A stretch of DNA of 64,000 bases from Styela clava. Lineage: Eukaryota > Chordata > Ascidiacea > Stolidobranchia > Styelidae. The number at the start of each line of letters is the position of its first letter. Within the stretch, counting starts at the first letter, position 1. Both the position numbers and the translations under genes were made by a program. The notes below the pieces were generated by a model. The model was given only the letters and a program-made list of their open reading frames with translations. It ran no database searches and was not told the DNA's origin. Location of the stretch: contig NC_135259.1 of NCBI RefSeq assembly GCF_964204865.1, positions 10,488,974-10,552,973 of the forward strand. Direction: 5' to 3'. Shown in pieces: positions 13,801 through 24,655 of this stretch.

Positions 13801-15394
13801 TAGGCTTGCACGTAATTGACAAAAATCAATTCCGTAATTACGGCCAAATCGATTACGTAATGACCCCGTAATTGCGATATTTTTTTCACACATTCAAACA
13901 TATCATAACAACCAATTTAATCCACTTCTATTCCGAATGGGACATCGAAGTTTGGTTTTCATATTCCCGGCAGTACTACACGCCGGCGACAGATGTTAAA
14001 GACAAATATCAAGGAGTGAATTCAAAATAATTTTATTCTGATTTTTATCTTTTGTATTAGCTTTGATTTTTTTTTATCCACTTTATCACCAAATTTTATG
14101 CGATCAATTTTATCATTACCAACACTGGTAATATATTTAAGAAACGATAGTTCATGTTTTTAAAATCGTATGAACGTATTAATACGACTTTCGTATTAAA
14201 TAAAAATTCCGGGTTGCTAATTTATTAATCAACTACAAGCGTATTTTCTCGTTTGATTATACTTTCGCTTGCCTGGCGACGAAGACTTGTTATTTCACCG
14301 TTTTTTACAATATCCGACTTTACTACTTAGTTAGCATTTCATAACAATTATTGATGCCGACTTATTGACGATATTCCGAATTCCATGCTTCATTTTACAT
14401 TAAATCATTTCGCGGCCTAAAAGTTATAACATTATTTGCGATAAATTTAGATCAAATATTAATTATTTGCGCATTATTTAAAATACCGTATTTATATGAC
14501 ATGCCTTCTCCGAAAATACAAAGTTACATCGCAAAACAATGCATTTTGTGACATTTATTTTGCACTCATGAAAATATTAATTTATTTTTCTAACTCAAGT
14601 CGACAATCCTATTTGCCAAGATTGACACAAGTTTGGTCGAGTGCCGGTGGTATTCGAGTCGACGATAAATTGCCGCATTTGGTAAAGACAGGTAATCATA
14701 TTTGGCCGACATATTGCGAGGCATTGTGAAAAACATATTGAGCAATGCCAAGTCCTGACAGATATATAACGATGAAATCGGTAACAGAACATCAAGATTT
14801 TGTAATAGAAAATGAATCTCGCGCAGAATAAACACGTGAAATCCCGTCGTATTGTTGTTTCTCCGCCGTCTCAATCGCTTTACCGATGCCGAAAAGACTA
14901 AGTTGCGTTGGTTCATTACGCAATTTCTCTTCCGTCTTTATATTGCTGTTTGATAAGCGCGACATTAATTATCACGGCATTTACAAATAGACCATGTTTT
15001 ATAAGTTGATCTCTTACATTCTTTAGTCATTTCACCCGAAGAAGTTGAAAACCAGGTATGTTGACGTCCATCGGTCTCAACACAATTCTATTTCTTATCT
15101 ACGGTTAATATGTACATTGGCCATCCTAGATAAGTTGATAATAGGTTAGTAAATGACGCGTTATGCCTTCCCCATCTGCCTAACAAGAGAGAGAAAAACG
15201 GCTGCGAATACCGGAACTCTTAACTTCTTTTACTTAAACTTTAATTTTTTACAATCGACGGAATTGACTGTTCTGAAGAGAGCTCGTTTCAATCGCGAAA
15301 GCGCTCGACCACTAATTACGACTTTACGTAATTCGTAACTTCTCTTCCGTAACTCGAAATAATTCCGTAATTCCGTAAATTACGTGCAAGCCTA
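13801..15394. mobile_element. hAT-type element nested in the pogo-like element
   Basis: The left end TAGGCTTGCACGTAATT at 13801-13817 is the exact reverse complement of the right end at 15378-15394. It is flanked by a perfect 8-bp duplication, ctttcctc, at 13793-13800 and 15395-15402. This is a textbook hAT signature. Subterminal regions contain many CGTAATT/AATTACG words on both sides (about 13810-13880 and 15310-15390), probable transposase-binding repeats. I cannot recognise a transposase in its 1.6 kb (a 108-codon minus frame at 14590-14916 has no clear match), so it is probably non-autonomous or heavily decayed. Confidence 0.9.
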
Positions 15395-15560
15395 CTTTCC
15401 TCACATGTGAAAGCTTGAACGTTTCTTCCATAAACACCAGCACAAATGTCATGAAACCATCTGAGGCATTGCTGACATTGTATACTCCTCATCATCGTAA
15501 AAACTGCCTTCACAAAACCCACAAACATCACTATTTCTAACAGCCTTGGCAGATTCTTTT
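15395..15560 (-). pseudogene. Transposase C-terminal PHD-like zinc finger, frameshifted
   Basis: Read on the minus strand, one frame gives CGFCEG followed by an acidic stretch (YDDEE). Shifting frame at that point gives IQCQQCLRWFHDICAG. Together these make a CxxC...CxxCxxWxHxxC finger, which several pogo/jerky-type transposases carry at their C-terminus. The frame change shows the gene is dead. The hAT insertion at 15394 truncates it a little further downstream. Confidence 0.7.
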
Positions 15561-15602
15561 CTGTTTATAATTCTTCCTACTTTGACCTTGCTCACATGAG
15601 GT

Positions 15603-16060
15603 TTATTCAAACTGCTGACCTCTATTTTCTTGGACCCTGCTTTTGCTTTTTTTCTTAGTTATAATATCAGAGTCCTCTTTATTTTCTAGAACTGCTAGTT
15701 CTTTCTTATATCCTTCACTGGTGAGTATTCTCATACAAGTTATGATCGCTTTCTCACGATCACGAGGTGGTTTTAGTCGAGGTGGGGCCTTTGGAAAAGG
15801 CAGAATCTCTTCAAATGAAGTGTCACTCGAATCCAATAAACTATCCTCTGGAGATGCTGGTGAACTACTCTGTTGTTCTGTAGAGATTTGCTGCCTAAAC
15901 TTGGGACCTGATGTTTGCTGAATAGTTTTACTGCAACAAGGTGAATCATTGTCAGCTTGCTGCAAACCACATGCAACAAAATTATTACTTGTCGACGAGA
16001 TAGTAATGGTGAGCGGTGGTTGGGAAGTGATGTTGCTAGGCTCTAATAAATCGAGGTTTA
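15603..16060 (-). pseudogene. Transposase C-terminal linker remnant
   Basis: An open minus-strand frame encodes a Ser/Pro/Thr-rich region that starts near SPCQTLVNLD at about 16060. It passes through SPASPEDS and ILPFPKAPP, and ends in a basic segment with ILTSEGYKKELAVLE. The 'P.PKA' and 'ILT....K..L' layout follows the catalytic core in Tigger/jerky-type transposases. A stop (after 15603) separates it from the zinc-finger remnant. Not an independent host gene in my view. Confidence 0.65.
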
Positions 16061-16104
16061 CTAAAGTTTGACAGGGGCTGCGGTTTTCGTATATTTATCA
16101 AGTT

Positions 16105-16452
16105 TCATATATCGTTCCCGAAACCAGCCTTTCCTGCCATTTTAGCAGATTCTGAAAATTTATTAGAAATTTTGTTCACCATTGCAAATTCATAAGCCAA
16201 CTTTCGAATGTCTTTAACCGTTAATGGGAAGCGTCTCTTTTCAAATTCGAGTATATGTTGCAAATGATCCTTTTTGTTCTGGCCCAAGGTAGGAGAACAA
16301 CCAAGACTCCGTGATCCTGAAGCCTTCTTCAGCGTTCGATAAACATGACAGCGAAGTGTAGCCCTTGGAACCGAATATGTACTTGCTTCAGTCAGGAGTT
16401 TTCCTCCGCTTCGTACCATTTCAATTGCTTTTTTTATGTTTTTTCCATCCAT
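16105..16452 (-). pseudogene. Transposase N-terminal helix-turn-helix remnant
   Basis: The 115-codon frame starts MDGKNIKKAIEMVRSGGK. It contains the Psq/CENP-B-type helix-turn-helix pattern (AIEMVR, then YSVPRATL), followed by the second conserved segment (FPLTVKDIRKLAYEFA). After KAG the frame breaks. Shifting by one base continues WFRERYMK, where the family normally has a W-F segment, so a single-base indel is likely. The DDE catalytic domain that should follow is absent. The next recognisable sequence is already the C-terminal linker, about 60 bases on. Confidence 0.8.
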
Positions 16453-17116
16453 TTACATCTATTACTACTTCTCTTCCATTTACGAGACATATTACTCGAA
16501 CAACAATTCAAAATCTGAGACAGTGTCCCATTTTGGGGTGAAATGGACACTAAAAATAAGAAAGCATATTGTTTTGTACTGTTAGACTGAAATGAAACAA
16601 CTTATATCCCAAATAAACACCACTCAGATAGTGTATAAATCTGACCAATTTTTATTTTGTAATTGCATAACCACAGAGCCTACGATAAAAAATTAAAAAA
16701 TCACCCCCCTAATTGTTATGACGTCATGAAGTTTATTTCGAGCTCCCACAAGCAATCATCTGCGCAGTCGAACTATGCAAACGCCCTTAAAACCTCATGA
16801 GGTAAAGTAAAAAAGCAAACAAATTGTTTATTACCTTATACTTGGTGTTTTGGTCCCACAATTGACGTTGAAACTGAATATGATAGTAAATACCCACTTT
16901 TTCGCCCCTCCAAAATCGACCCCTTCAGAAAATCGCAAGCATGTTGACGAGATTTGCGGCAATGGCGACGTATTCGCTTCAGCGAAACTATGCTTAGTTA
17001 CGTAACAAACGAGCAGTGAAACCGCGGCCGTAGCTCTTTTGGTGTCGCTGTAGGATCAAATCGAAAAAAGGTGTTCGCATTACCCCGCCTGTCCGTTCTC
17101 CCCCGACCTACTATAT

Positions 17117-18186
17117 CTATAATTTCATGGAGGGTACAATATATTGAGATTATAGTCTTTTCAAACCCAGTGAGTGACTGGCTGACTGCACGATCGTTAA
17201 CTGGAAAAAGTGTGAAACGAAAACATTTTTGAGTGATTGGATCACATCAGTACTATATTGGCAATACATAACACGCGACCATGATTCATTGAATGCAATG
17301 TGAGAGGCGTAGGATAGATGATTGTCGGAAATCCTTTCCCAAACATCGTCACAATGAAGCGTGGCTTTCTCGGATATTTTGGCCGCTCAAAATATTTTTC
17401 TATCAAGATTGTGCTTCGTCTACTCGCAGAAGAAATTTTAATATGACTAGAAAAGATTAGTTGTGTATTTGATAGAAGAAATATTTATATATATATATGG
17501 GAAAGCTTAGATATATATTGTTATGTGTAGCAAACGGAAATCACTTAAAATAATACTGAAATTATGGAACCAGTTTCGATAATACAGTTTTCGTACGGCA
17601 TGGGTGAATATCTCAGAAGCTAAATAAGTTGAAGTGTATCAAATATATCTAGCCTCAGTATTACGAAACTAATATCCCCGACCTTTCAAATTAGATATTG
17701 GCCTTTGTTTCCGGCAGCTTTTCGTCCTCATTGAAATTGAGTGCTAACTTTGTGTGGTAATTTGGGTACGATTGGTTCTTGCTGCAGACGAAAATAAGCT
17801 TGACATGACTTCATTGACGAGTGAGGCGTGCAAAGCAAGGAAGGATAGATATAGTCATTTTGATTTCGTGATAAAAATCACGAATTTGTAATCATTTCTC
17901 GCCCATGTATTTGAGTCTGTCCTCGATGCCTCGGGTTTACTTGATTGCAAATTGACCCCTTTGAAAGATTGTTTCGCTTGTAATAAATGATATTTTCAGC
18001 TCTTTTTACCCGTTGCGAGGGCGAATATCAGTATTTTTTACAGCATGTGCATCATGCCCATACGTTGAACGAGAAAATAAATAATAGAACGTCGTGGTCC
18101 GAACCATGTTATTTGTGCAATCAATACTCCCGACCCTGGTTTTATATTACTAAACCTGTGGGAATTGTTGTTGATGATGTTTTATG
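17117..18186. other. Intergenic, no gene seen
   Basis: AT-rich spacer between the pogo-like element and the segmental duplication. It includes a short TA-dinucleotide run near 17490. No coding or RNA feature is supported. It should contain or adjoin the promoter of the first C1-SNARE gene, but no specific element can be named. Confidence 0.4.
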
Positions 18187-18855
18187 GCTTATATAGTATT
18201 ATTGATAATTTGTGAAAATGATTTTATGGCTAAAGTCGGTCGTTTTTCCAAATTTCGATCCGGTACTGAGCTAAAAAGTGACGCGACTTACTACTTTTGT
18301 CGTGACATAATCTTGATATTAAGAGTCAATTGTAAACAGTATTATACTGGTTCTTATAGTATTTTTGTGGCATTGACCAATGAGAAATAAAAATGCCACC
18401 CTTGGTCCTTTTTGAAATTTCGATCAGGTACGAATTTAAAACCCGATGCGGCTTACAAGCGAAAACAGCATTATACTATACGCATCAATTTCTATTCGCT
18501 TATCACTTTCATCACGTATAAACGGCTCCAATTCTCGTGTCAATGCGAAACCATATTTCGTTTTTTATATAAATATCCGGCAGTTCATTTCATACATTTG
18601 GATAATGAGGATTCTTGCGAGTGAATTCTTAGTGAGAGCTAGTAGACCTTGAATGAATGAATGCCAAGAAAATGATTCAATCACCGGATATTTGGAACGA
18701 TTGATATCAACTGCATATTGTTTTAAACATATGCTTATTATAATGTTCGACGTTTATAAAATACGCTGTCGTTCATATTCTTAGCTATTGTAAATTTGAA
18801 AGGAATAAAACTCCTTAGAAAATATTGGAACGGTTCAGAAGAAAATATTGCTAAC

Positions 18856-21800
18856 ATGGACTCTTATGCTGAACATAACTTTCAATGGTATAATTATAAA
18901 CGTCCCACATTCTGTGATCATTGTGGGGGTCTGCTGGTTGGTGCGACGAAACAAGGGAAGAGGTGCAGGCGTGAGTAAAATATATACGGTATTTATGTTG
19001 TACAATGATGAAATTTTAATCCGCAAGAAAAAAAATCTGTGAATACCAAGCGATCTTATACGCGGGGCTGACTCGGGTAGAATATTTGTAGAGTACTCGT
19101 TTTTATTTTTCAAAAAACAACACAATTATTATGATATTCATATTACTTCAATTACTATATGACATTTCAGGGCGCTCCAAAAGTGTGTGTACCAATATGG
19201 GGGTAACTAATTTTGTTCGCCTACTTTACATCAAATTGTGTAAAGGGAGTGGAACTTATGGGCAGGGGGTATATTCACTTGGCTAACATAGACAGTCCCC
19301 GAACTCGTAATAGAACTAAAATATCGAAAATCGGAATAAAATTATGGCCTGACACGAACCTGGTACATACACTGCGGGAGTGGTGTGCATATATATTTTA
19401 GTACTTTTGACTACCATGTATACAATTTAGGGTGCGATCTCGATATTCACGAAAAGTGCGAAGAAATACTTGAAAAACCCTGCATTGAGTTGGTAAGTCA
19501 GATATCTACTTGTCCCCACCATCCCATATTCTTTTCTCTTCCTCCACCTTTGTGGCAGAAAACAGCGACAGTGGAGTGAGTAATATCAGTTTCTAATAAA
19601 TAATTCATATGGAACCAGCCAGTTTGCAAATCAAAAAAATAATTTGCAATAATATGAGATACCATTTCACGGATTCTTTTGAACCGTTCATCACTGCATT
19701 TCAAACGCGTTCCTTAGTATAGCGCATGGTGTTTGAAATGAAAGTGTTGAAATAATATTAAAAAGGTTGCCTTAAAGCCAGTCTGAATATGAATGCCTCC
19801 TCAGACTAGTGCTTCCTTTTTCTGTTACAATACATGACGTACACTTTGCAGTGTAGCGTCGCTTTTCGCTCAACTCAGTCTCAAATACACTCAAAATAGA
19901 TGAAATCTAAATTCTATTATGCGTGTTGTTGATTCTAGCTTCGATAAAAAGATTCAAAATTCTGGCCTTTTATTATTTATTTGCCCAGGTGACAGGACAT
20001 CACAACTTTCGAGAAAAGACTTTCACACAACTAACATACTGTGACTTTTGCAAGAATTTGTTGGTTGGATTTATCAGACAGGGAATGAAATGCTCAGGTT
20101 TTTTCGAATTTATTTTCAATGGAAATCGGGATATATTTATTCTATCTTCTTATAACGTTTGTAATAGTCAGAACTCAATTGTTTGTAGTTTCATACAAAG
20201 TTACATTTTATGTTTTATAGGGGCGATTAAACATTTTTATCTTATTGATTACATTTGTTGATATGCTAGCTGTTTCTTGGCTACTCTTAAAATAATTATC
20301 ATGTTCTCTTTTCAATGCTACTTGATAATCACAAAATGTATATCTAAAATCTACCCAATTCATTTTAAATATGCCGTGGATGACGTAGAGAGGTACCAAC
20401 ATCATATTGATATATTACATTAGCGATTTACATATATATATAATATACTTCATTATTCTCCTCCGATCCTCAAATACGCTTGAAAGACGTGACATGCTTA
20501 TGGCATTGTGAAATATTTGTATTGTTAGCTGTCCAATTTGTCGAAACTGAAGAATTGTTGATTTCCCCCTTGCCGACACAATTTTTTTCATCGATTTAAC
20601 GAATGGCAGTGAAAGTTTAAACAATAACAGTTATGTATAAAAATGAATATATATATATATATATGACGATGACCGTACATTTGAATCCATGTGTATATCG
20701 CGGGTTCAATCAATAGGCGGGTGCTAAAACCCATGGGTTAGGTTAGTATGGGTACAAATATCCGTAAAACCAAAAAAAATTCCATAGGTGCAATGGCATG
20801 CAGCTGCAATTGTCGTGGGTTCAAATGTAATGGAACCATATATGACCCCGGTAAAATAACTCTTTATTTTCTCAAAGAATGTGGAGCGAATGTGCATGAA
20901 AAGTGCCAAGAAAAAGTTGAAGCCTTCTGCAGACAAACACAAAGCAGATTAAACAGAGAAACTGTGTAAGTAAATCATTCTTTGGTTTTTGAAAGGAATA
21001 AGCACATCAGTAAATAACATTTGCTTTAGGTTACTCATCTTTTTTATTTTACAAAGGCTCATTAGCTTCTAAAATGCTAAATAATGGTAGCTAATCAGAT
21101 ATGTCCAAATGAGAACTATTACTGTCGCGTTTCATAACCTACACAATATCTTTAAACAATTCATTTTGCGTCATCCAAAGAGTTTATTTAATTAAATTAT
21201 CCATATTTTTCTTAATTTAGGCCGAAAACTAAACCACCACGATCGCCATCGCCGAGGCCGAAATCGCCACTACCGCCAAGTGAATTTCGTGTTGACCAAC
21301 CTGCCGATTTTCAAGTAATGAAACCAAAATCACGGACTCCTTCAGTAAGCAGATACTCAGATGATATGGATTCTTATCCAGAATGTGATCACGGTATATA
21401 CATTAATGTGACGCTAAGGTTTTTTATTCTGAAGAATTTTTTTTTAGTGAGTCCACGAGGATATGATAACATCAGCTTTTAAAGATATAAAAACGATTAT
21501 CTCTAGAATTTAGCTTAGACATTTTATTTTTATATATATGTACAAGGTTTTGTACGCTTTTCACTCCAAAAAAATCATGAACTCCTTGGTAAGGCGCTAC
21601 CATACTTTGAAAAAGCTGGACTATTTGCGGTTCATATTGATTCTCCAATATACTACATCATAGATATTACGATATATGATTACTTGTTTTTTTATATTCA
21701 ACCTACGATGCAACAATGATAAGAGCGGCGCTTCAATCACTAAACCATTACACCCAGAAATTAAATAAGTATGTATGGAAAATAAAATGCAATAGGAAGA

Positions 21801-22867
21801 CTTGTAAACGCTTTTTAAGATTCTATTGGCACTTCATCTTTGAGCCGACAGGCGTCTTCTACAACTGGTGCATCAAGTCGCCATGATTCAACAAATACAC
21901 CTAACACATCGTATCCCTCAACGTCGAGTGAAGAGCCAAACAAAATTGAACAAATGAAGCAAACGGTTCGTACCAAATTCGAATACTAGCATAAACAGTG
22001 CGTTCTTTGTATGTCCTACCTCTCCAACTCTAAAGTAGTTTCACAAATTATTTCTCATTCTAGGTCGACGATGTGTTCGGAATAATGAAGAATACCTTCA
22101 ACTCTGCTCTTCATAGGGGAGAAAATTTGGACAAGTTGCAAGTTGGTATCAAAATAAAAATAACTTGAATCGACCCGTCATCGTAATATGAACAACAACG
22201 TATCTAGCAGAAAACAAATATTTGTAACTGTATCTTCTACAGCAGTGGTTCTCAAACTTTTTGAGTCGCGCACCCTTTCTAGAATTTGTGAAGTCTCGCG
22301 CCCCACCTCAAAAATAACTAGCTAACAATAGCTACAAATAATAGATAGTAAGGCAAAAGTATGTTTTAATAAAAAAACACGTGAATGGAATGTAAATATC
22401 CAAAATAAAGAAATGTAAATATCTAAAATAAGTCGGAAATATCAAATGTAACAAATATTTTTTCTTTTAATTAGCTTAACCCCTCCTCAAAAAATTGTCT
22501 ACGCCCTCCTACGTTTGTTTCTTACTATATATCGAATTCTCAGTAAAATTGTTAAATTCATTCCATTCTATATGCAGATATGACTCGTGCTTTGATATTG
22601 ACTAAAACAAATTAATGATTTCCAAACTCTATTGTGTATATTTTAGTTTAAGTTATGCATAACATGGTATAGATTGCACATTCCATTCTACAGAAAAAGT
22701 CAAAAGATTTGGAGGAGAGAGCTAATCTTCTGGAAAAGACAGCCAAAAAAGTAAAATACAAGATGATGTGGAAAAACTACAAACTATGGGTCGCCTTAGC
22801 TGTTGCTGCCATTATACTAATTGTTATTATATCTGTTGCTGTGGTATTTAGTAAAAAGACTTCCTAA
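18856..22867 (+). CDS. C1-C1-R-SNARE fusion protein, copy A (eight exons)
   Basis: Coding exons: 18856-18970, 19431-19492, 19989-20097, 20878-20965, 21221-21393, 21820-21965, 22064-22141 and 22694-22867. All have GT-AG ends and compatible phases, giving 314 aa. Residues 7-56 are a perfect C1 pattern (H7, C20, C23, C37, C40, H45, C48, C56) very close to PKC C1b domains, with DAG-site residues P17, G29 and Q33. Residues 64-113 are a second C1 domain. Residues 114-220 form a Ser/Pro-rich, probably disordered linker. Residues about 220-287 are a synaptobrevin-type R-SNARE motif (VDDVFGIMK, central Arg at 249, juxtamembrane WKNYK). A membrane segment spans about 288-309, leaving a five-residue luminal end. 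Expected role: tail-anchored vesicle SNARE whose cytosolic N-terminus binds DAG-type membranes (inferred). The start ATG has a good context (aacATGG). In copy B an in-frame stop lies just upstream, supporting this start. No transcript evidence. Confidence 0.85.
20668..20837 (+). mobile_element. MITE with 9-bp target duplication (copy 1)
   Basis: It starts gatgaccgtacatttgaa and ends caaatgtaatggaacc, an imperfect inverted repeat. It is flanked by identical 9-bp repeats, atatatgac, at 20659-20667 and 20838-20846. It lies in intron 3 of the copy A gene. Arm B has an empty site here (about 28520-28530), so insertion followed the duplication or was lost from B. The same family occurs inverted at 50775-50961. 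A 9-bp duplication suggests a Mutator-like mover, but no transposase is present. Confidence 0.85.
22243..22515 (+). mobile_element. hAT-like MITE remnant in intron 7, arm A
   Basis: It begins CAGTGGTTCTCAAACTTTTT followed by gagtcgcgcaccc, the classic left end of a widespread hAT group. Further on it holds cgccctcctacg, typical of the sequence near the other end. The expected right terminus (ending in ...ACCACTG) is absent, so it is truncated. It is shared with arm B and so predates the duplication. The right boundary is approximate. Confidence 0.6.
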
Positions 22868-23235
22868 CTGAAATGCAATTTGTCTGCACGGAGTCTTTTT
22901 AATTTTCAGCGTTTGCGATTTTGTTCTGAATGGGATTTGAGGTCACTCTTGGGGATAATATATTTGGAATTATACCAGTTCCACTTCGTCTATCCCAATT
23001 TTTTACTAACACTTCGTGATGTTGAGTATAGATAGAGAAACATTCAGATAACAGGTTGCCAATGCTCCCATGTTCTCCATTTCTTACCCCGTAAGGATGG
23101 TGTCAAATTATAGCAGATTATACCAAGACCATAATAACCACGGTAAAATAAGAACAAGACAAATTTCCAAACAAAGAAGTTCAGTTACCTCAAAGAAAAG
23201 GTCGAAAAGCTTATCGAACATTACACCAATGCGTG

Positions 23236-23241
23236 AATAAA
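23236..23241 (+). promoter_or_regulatory. Possible polyadenylation signal, copy A
   Basis: AATAAA lies about 370 bases after the stop codon of the copy A gene. The same hexamer in the same context is found after copy B (31533-31538). Other AATAAA hexamers follow nearby (about 23301), so which is used is unknown. Confidence 0.35.
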
Positions 23242-23414
23242 AAGTTGTTCTGAAATACATTGCTTATATCTACATGAGGCATGACCCTAATTGCTGACAA
23301 ATAAATTGATTAAAAAATAATATTTAATTTTATGCAATAAATGGGTCTACGATAGAAAAAGATTTAAAAATAGTAAAAGAAAGAAATTATTCTTAGATTC
23401 GGCATTGCTTAGAT

Positions 23415-24004
23415 CAGGGTTCCCAAAGTTGACCGCGGGTCAAATTTCGAAGCAGAAGGATATTCGCGGGCCAGAAACGGGGAGCAGCAAAAACGGCTGG
23501 GGTTCAGGAAATTTTGAAAAATAGTCACTAAAATAGGTTGCAAGCTTGATTTTATATACACCCAGCATAGCAGTTTGTTTTGTAATAAAATTAATAATTA
23601 TAATAGTCAGGTGATAGAATACCCGAGGAATAACAAGCACGACTTTCAACAAGGAATTTGTAACTGATAGTCACCAATAAAGTTACTTGCTCATTTTGCA
23701 TACTTGGCTACTTATGGTTTGTTTTGTTACACAAAAAACATCCCAATGTATATAATATAAATATAAAAAAACGAAATTCCAACATTATTAATTGTGTATT
23801 TTTGTACAAACGTGTAATTCGGGTTGGCTCGAAATCAGATGTTCAAAACGTGGCTTCAGTTCATTACATTGTATCCACAACAACGCATTCAATTGATTAT
23901 CTGCCAATCTGGACCGAAGTTTTGATTTGTTCGTTTTCTGAAATCGTTAAGCCATTTTAAATCGTTACGCAGGCCGTAATTAACCCGCGGTTTGGGAACG
24001 CCTG
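23415..24004. mobile_element. hAT-type MITE, arm A
   Basis: The left end is CAGGGTTCCCAAAGTTGACC. The right end, on the opposite strand, is CAGGCGTTCCCAAACCGCGG, an imperfect inverted repeat with a CGCGGG block inside both ends. Flanks gcttagat (23407-23414) and gctcagat (24005-24012) match at 7 of 8 positions, an old 8-bp hAT duplication. The same element sits at the same place in arm B, so it predates the segmental duplication. Confidence 0.8.
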
Positions 24005-24564
24005 GCTCAGATAAATTAGTATAGCTACATATTTCACAATCTTTTCGTGAAATAAAGGAATTATTAGGGTGGAAACTGTCCAATTAATTTTAATTAGTAT
24101 ATTTTGAGTCTTCAAATTTAGAAAAATCCAGTCTTTCGCTTGTATTTAATAACACTGTAAACGGAAAATATCTGAGACGAGAATTATTGACCCTGTTAAA
24201 AAAATAAATACCTGTTGAAAATGTTTTGAACCGGTTAAATTAAAAAACGGAATAAAAAATTAAAGAAAATGAATAATACATACATCTCGTTTATTTTTGT
24301 ATACAATTGACGCAAAACAATCATTGCGTTCAAAATGTCAACATTTAGCTGATTTTGACTTTTGTATAAAAAAATAAACATAGCAAAAAATGACCCCTGT
24401 CATTACCACAGATGTCGGTCTAATTGCGCGAGTAGAAATGTGAAGGTTTCCACATTTCATTTTCCAAATTGTATTCAAAATGCTTTCAAGAATTCTGAAT
24501 AAACACATACATACAAATCAATTCCGCTGGATCAATTGGTAGACCGTAAAATGTCATATTCATT

Positions 24565-24655
24565 CCAGGGGGAGGAAACCCGATAGATGACTTAATCATA
24601 TGGCGAATCACTGGTCACGGCCTTTTCTCCAATGACCAGTTCATGTCGGGCATGA
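24565..24655 (+). mobile_element. SINE 3' fragment, arm A
   Basis: The segment containing gggggaggaaacccgata and cttaatcatatggcgaa resembles the tail half of the SINE at 42681-43010 (gggggagaggaaagccgatg, then the same cttaatcatatggcgaa word). There is no tRNA-like head. It is shared with arm B at about 32863-32945, where part is deleted. Confidence 0.6.

Larger units (their letters stand above)
13297..17116 (-). mobile_element. Degenerate pogo/Tigger-like DNA transposon
   Basis: The left end (atatagtagg, then cggaca about 11 bases further in) is matched on the opposite strand at the right end at 17086-17116 (atatagtagg, then cggaca), giving terminal inverted repeats of about 25 bp. TA dinucleotides at the ends fit Tc1/mariner-pogo insertion. 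Inside, on the minus strand, lie a transposase N-terminal helix-turn-helix (16105-16452) and the C-terminal proline/serine tail with a zinc finger (about 15395-16060). The catalytic DDE core expected between them is missing. Frameshifts separate the pieces, and a hAT-type element (13801-15394) interrupts it. Without that insertion the element is about 2.2 kb, short for a complete autonomous copy of this group. Confidence 0.8.

Noticed and set aside
14590-14916. 108-codon minus-strand frame inside the nested hAT-type element, considered as transposase remnant
   Set aside because: I could not recognise hAT dimerisation or BED-finger motifs in it with any confidence.
18835-19125. Minus-strand 96-codon frame over exon 1 of the C1-SNARE gene
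   Set aside because: Shadow of the conserved plus-strand exon and intron.
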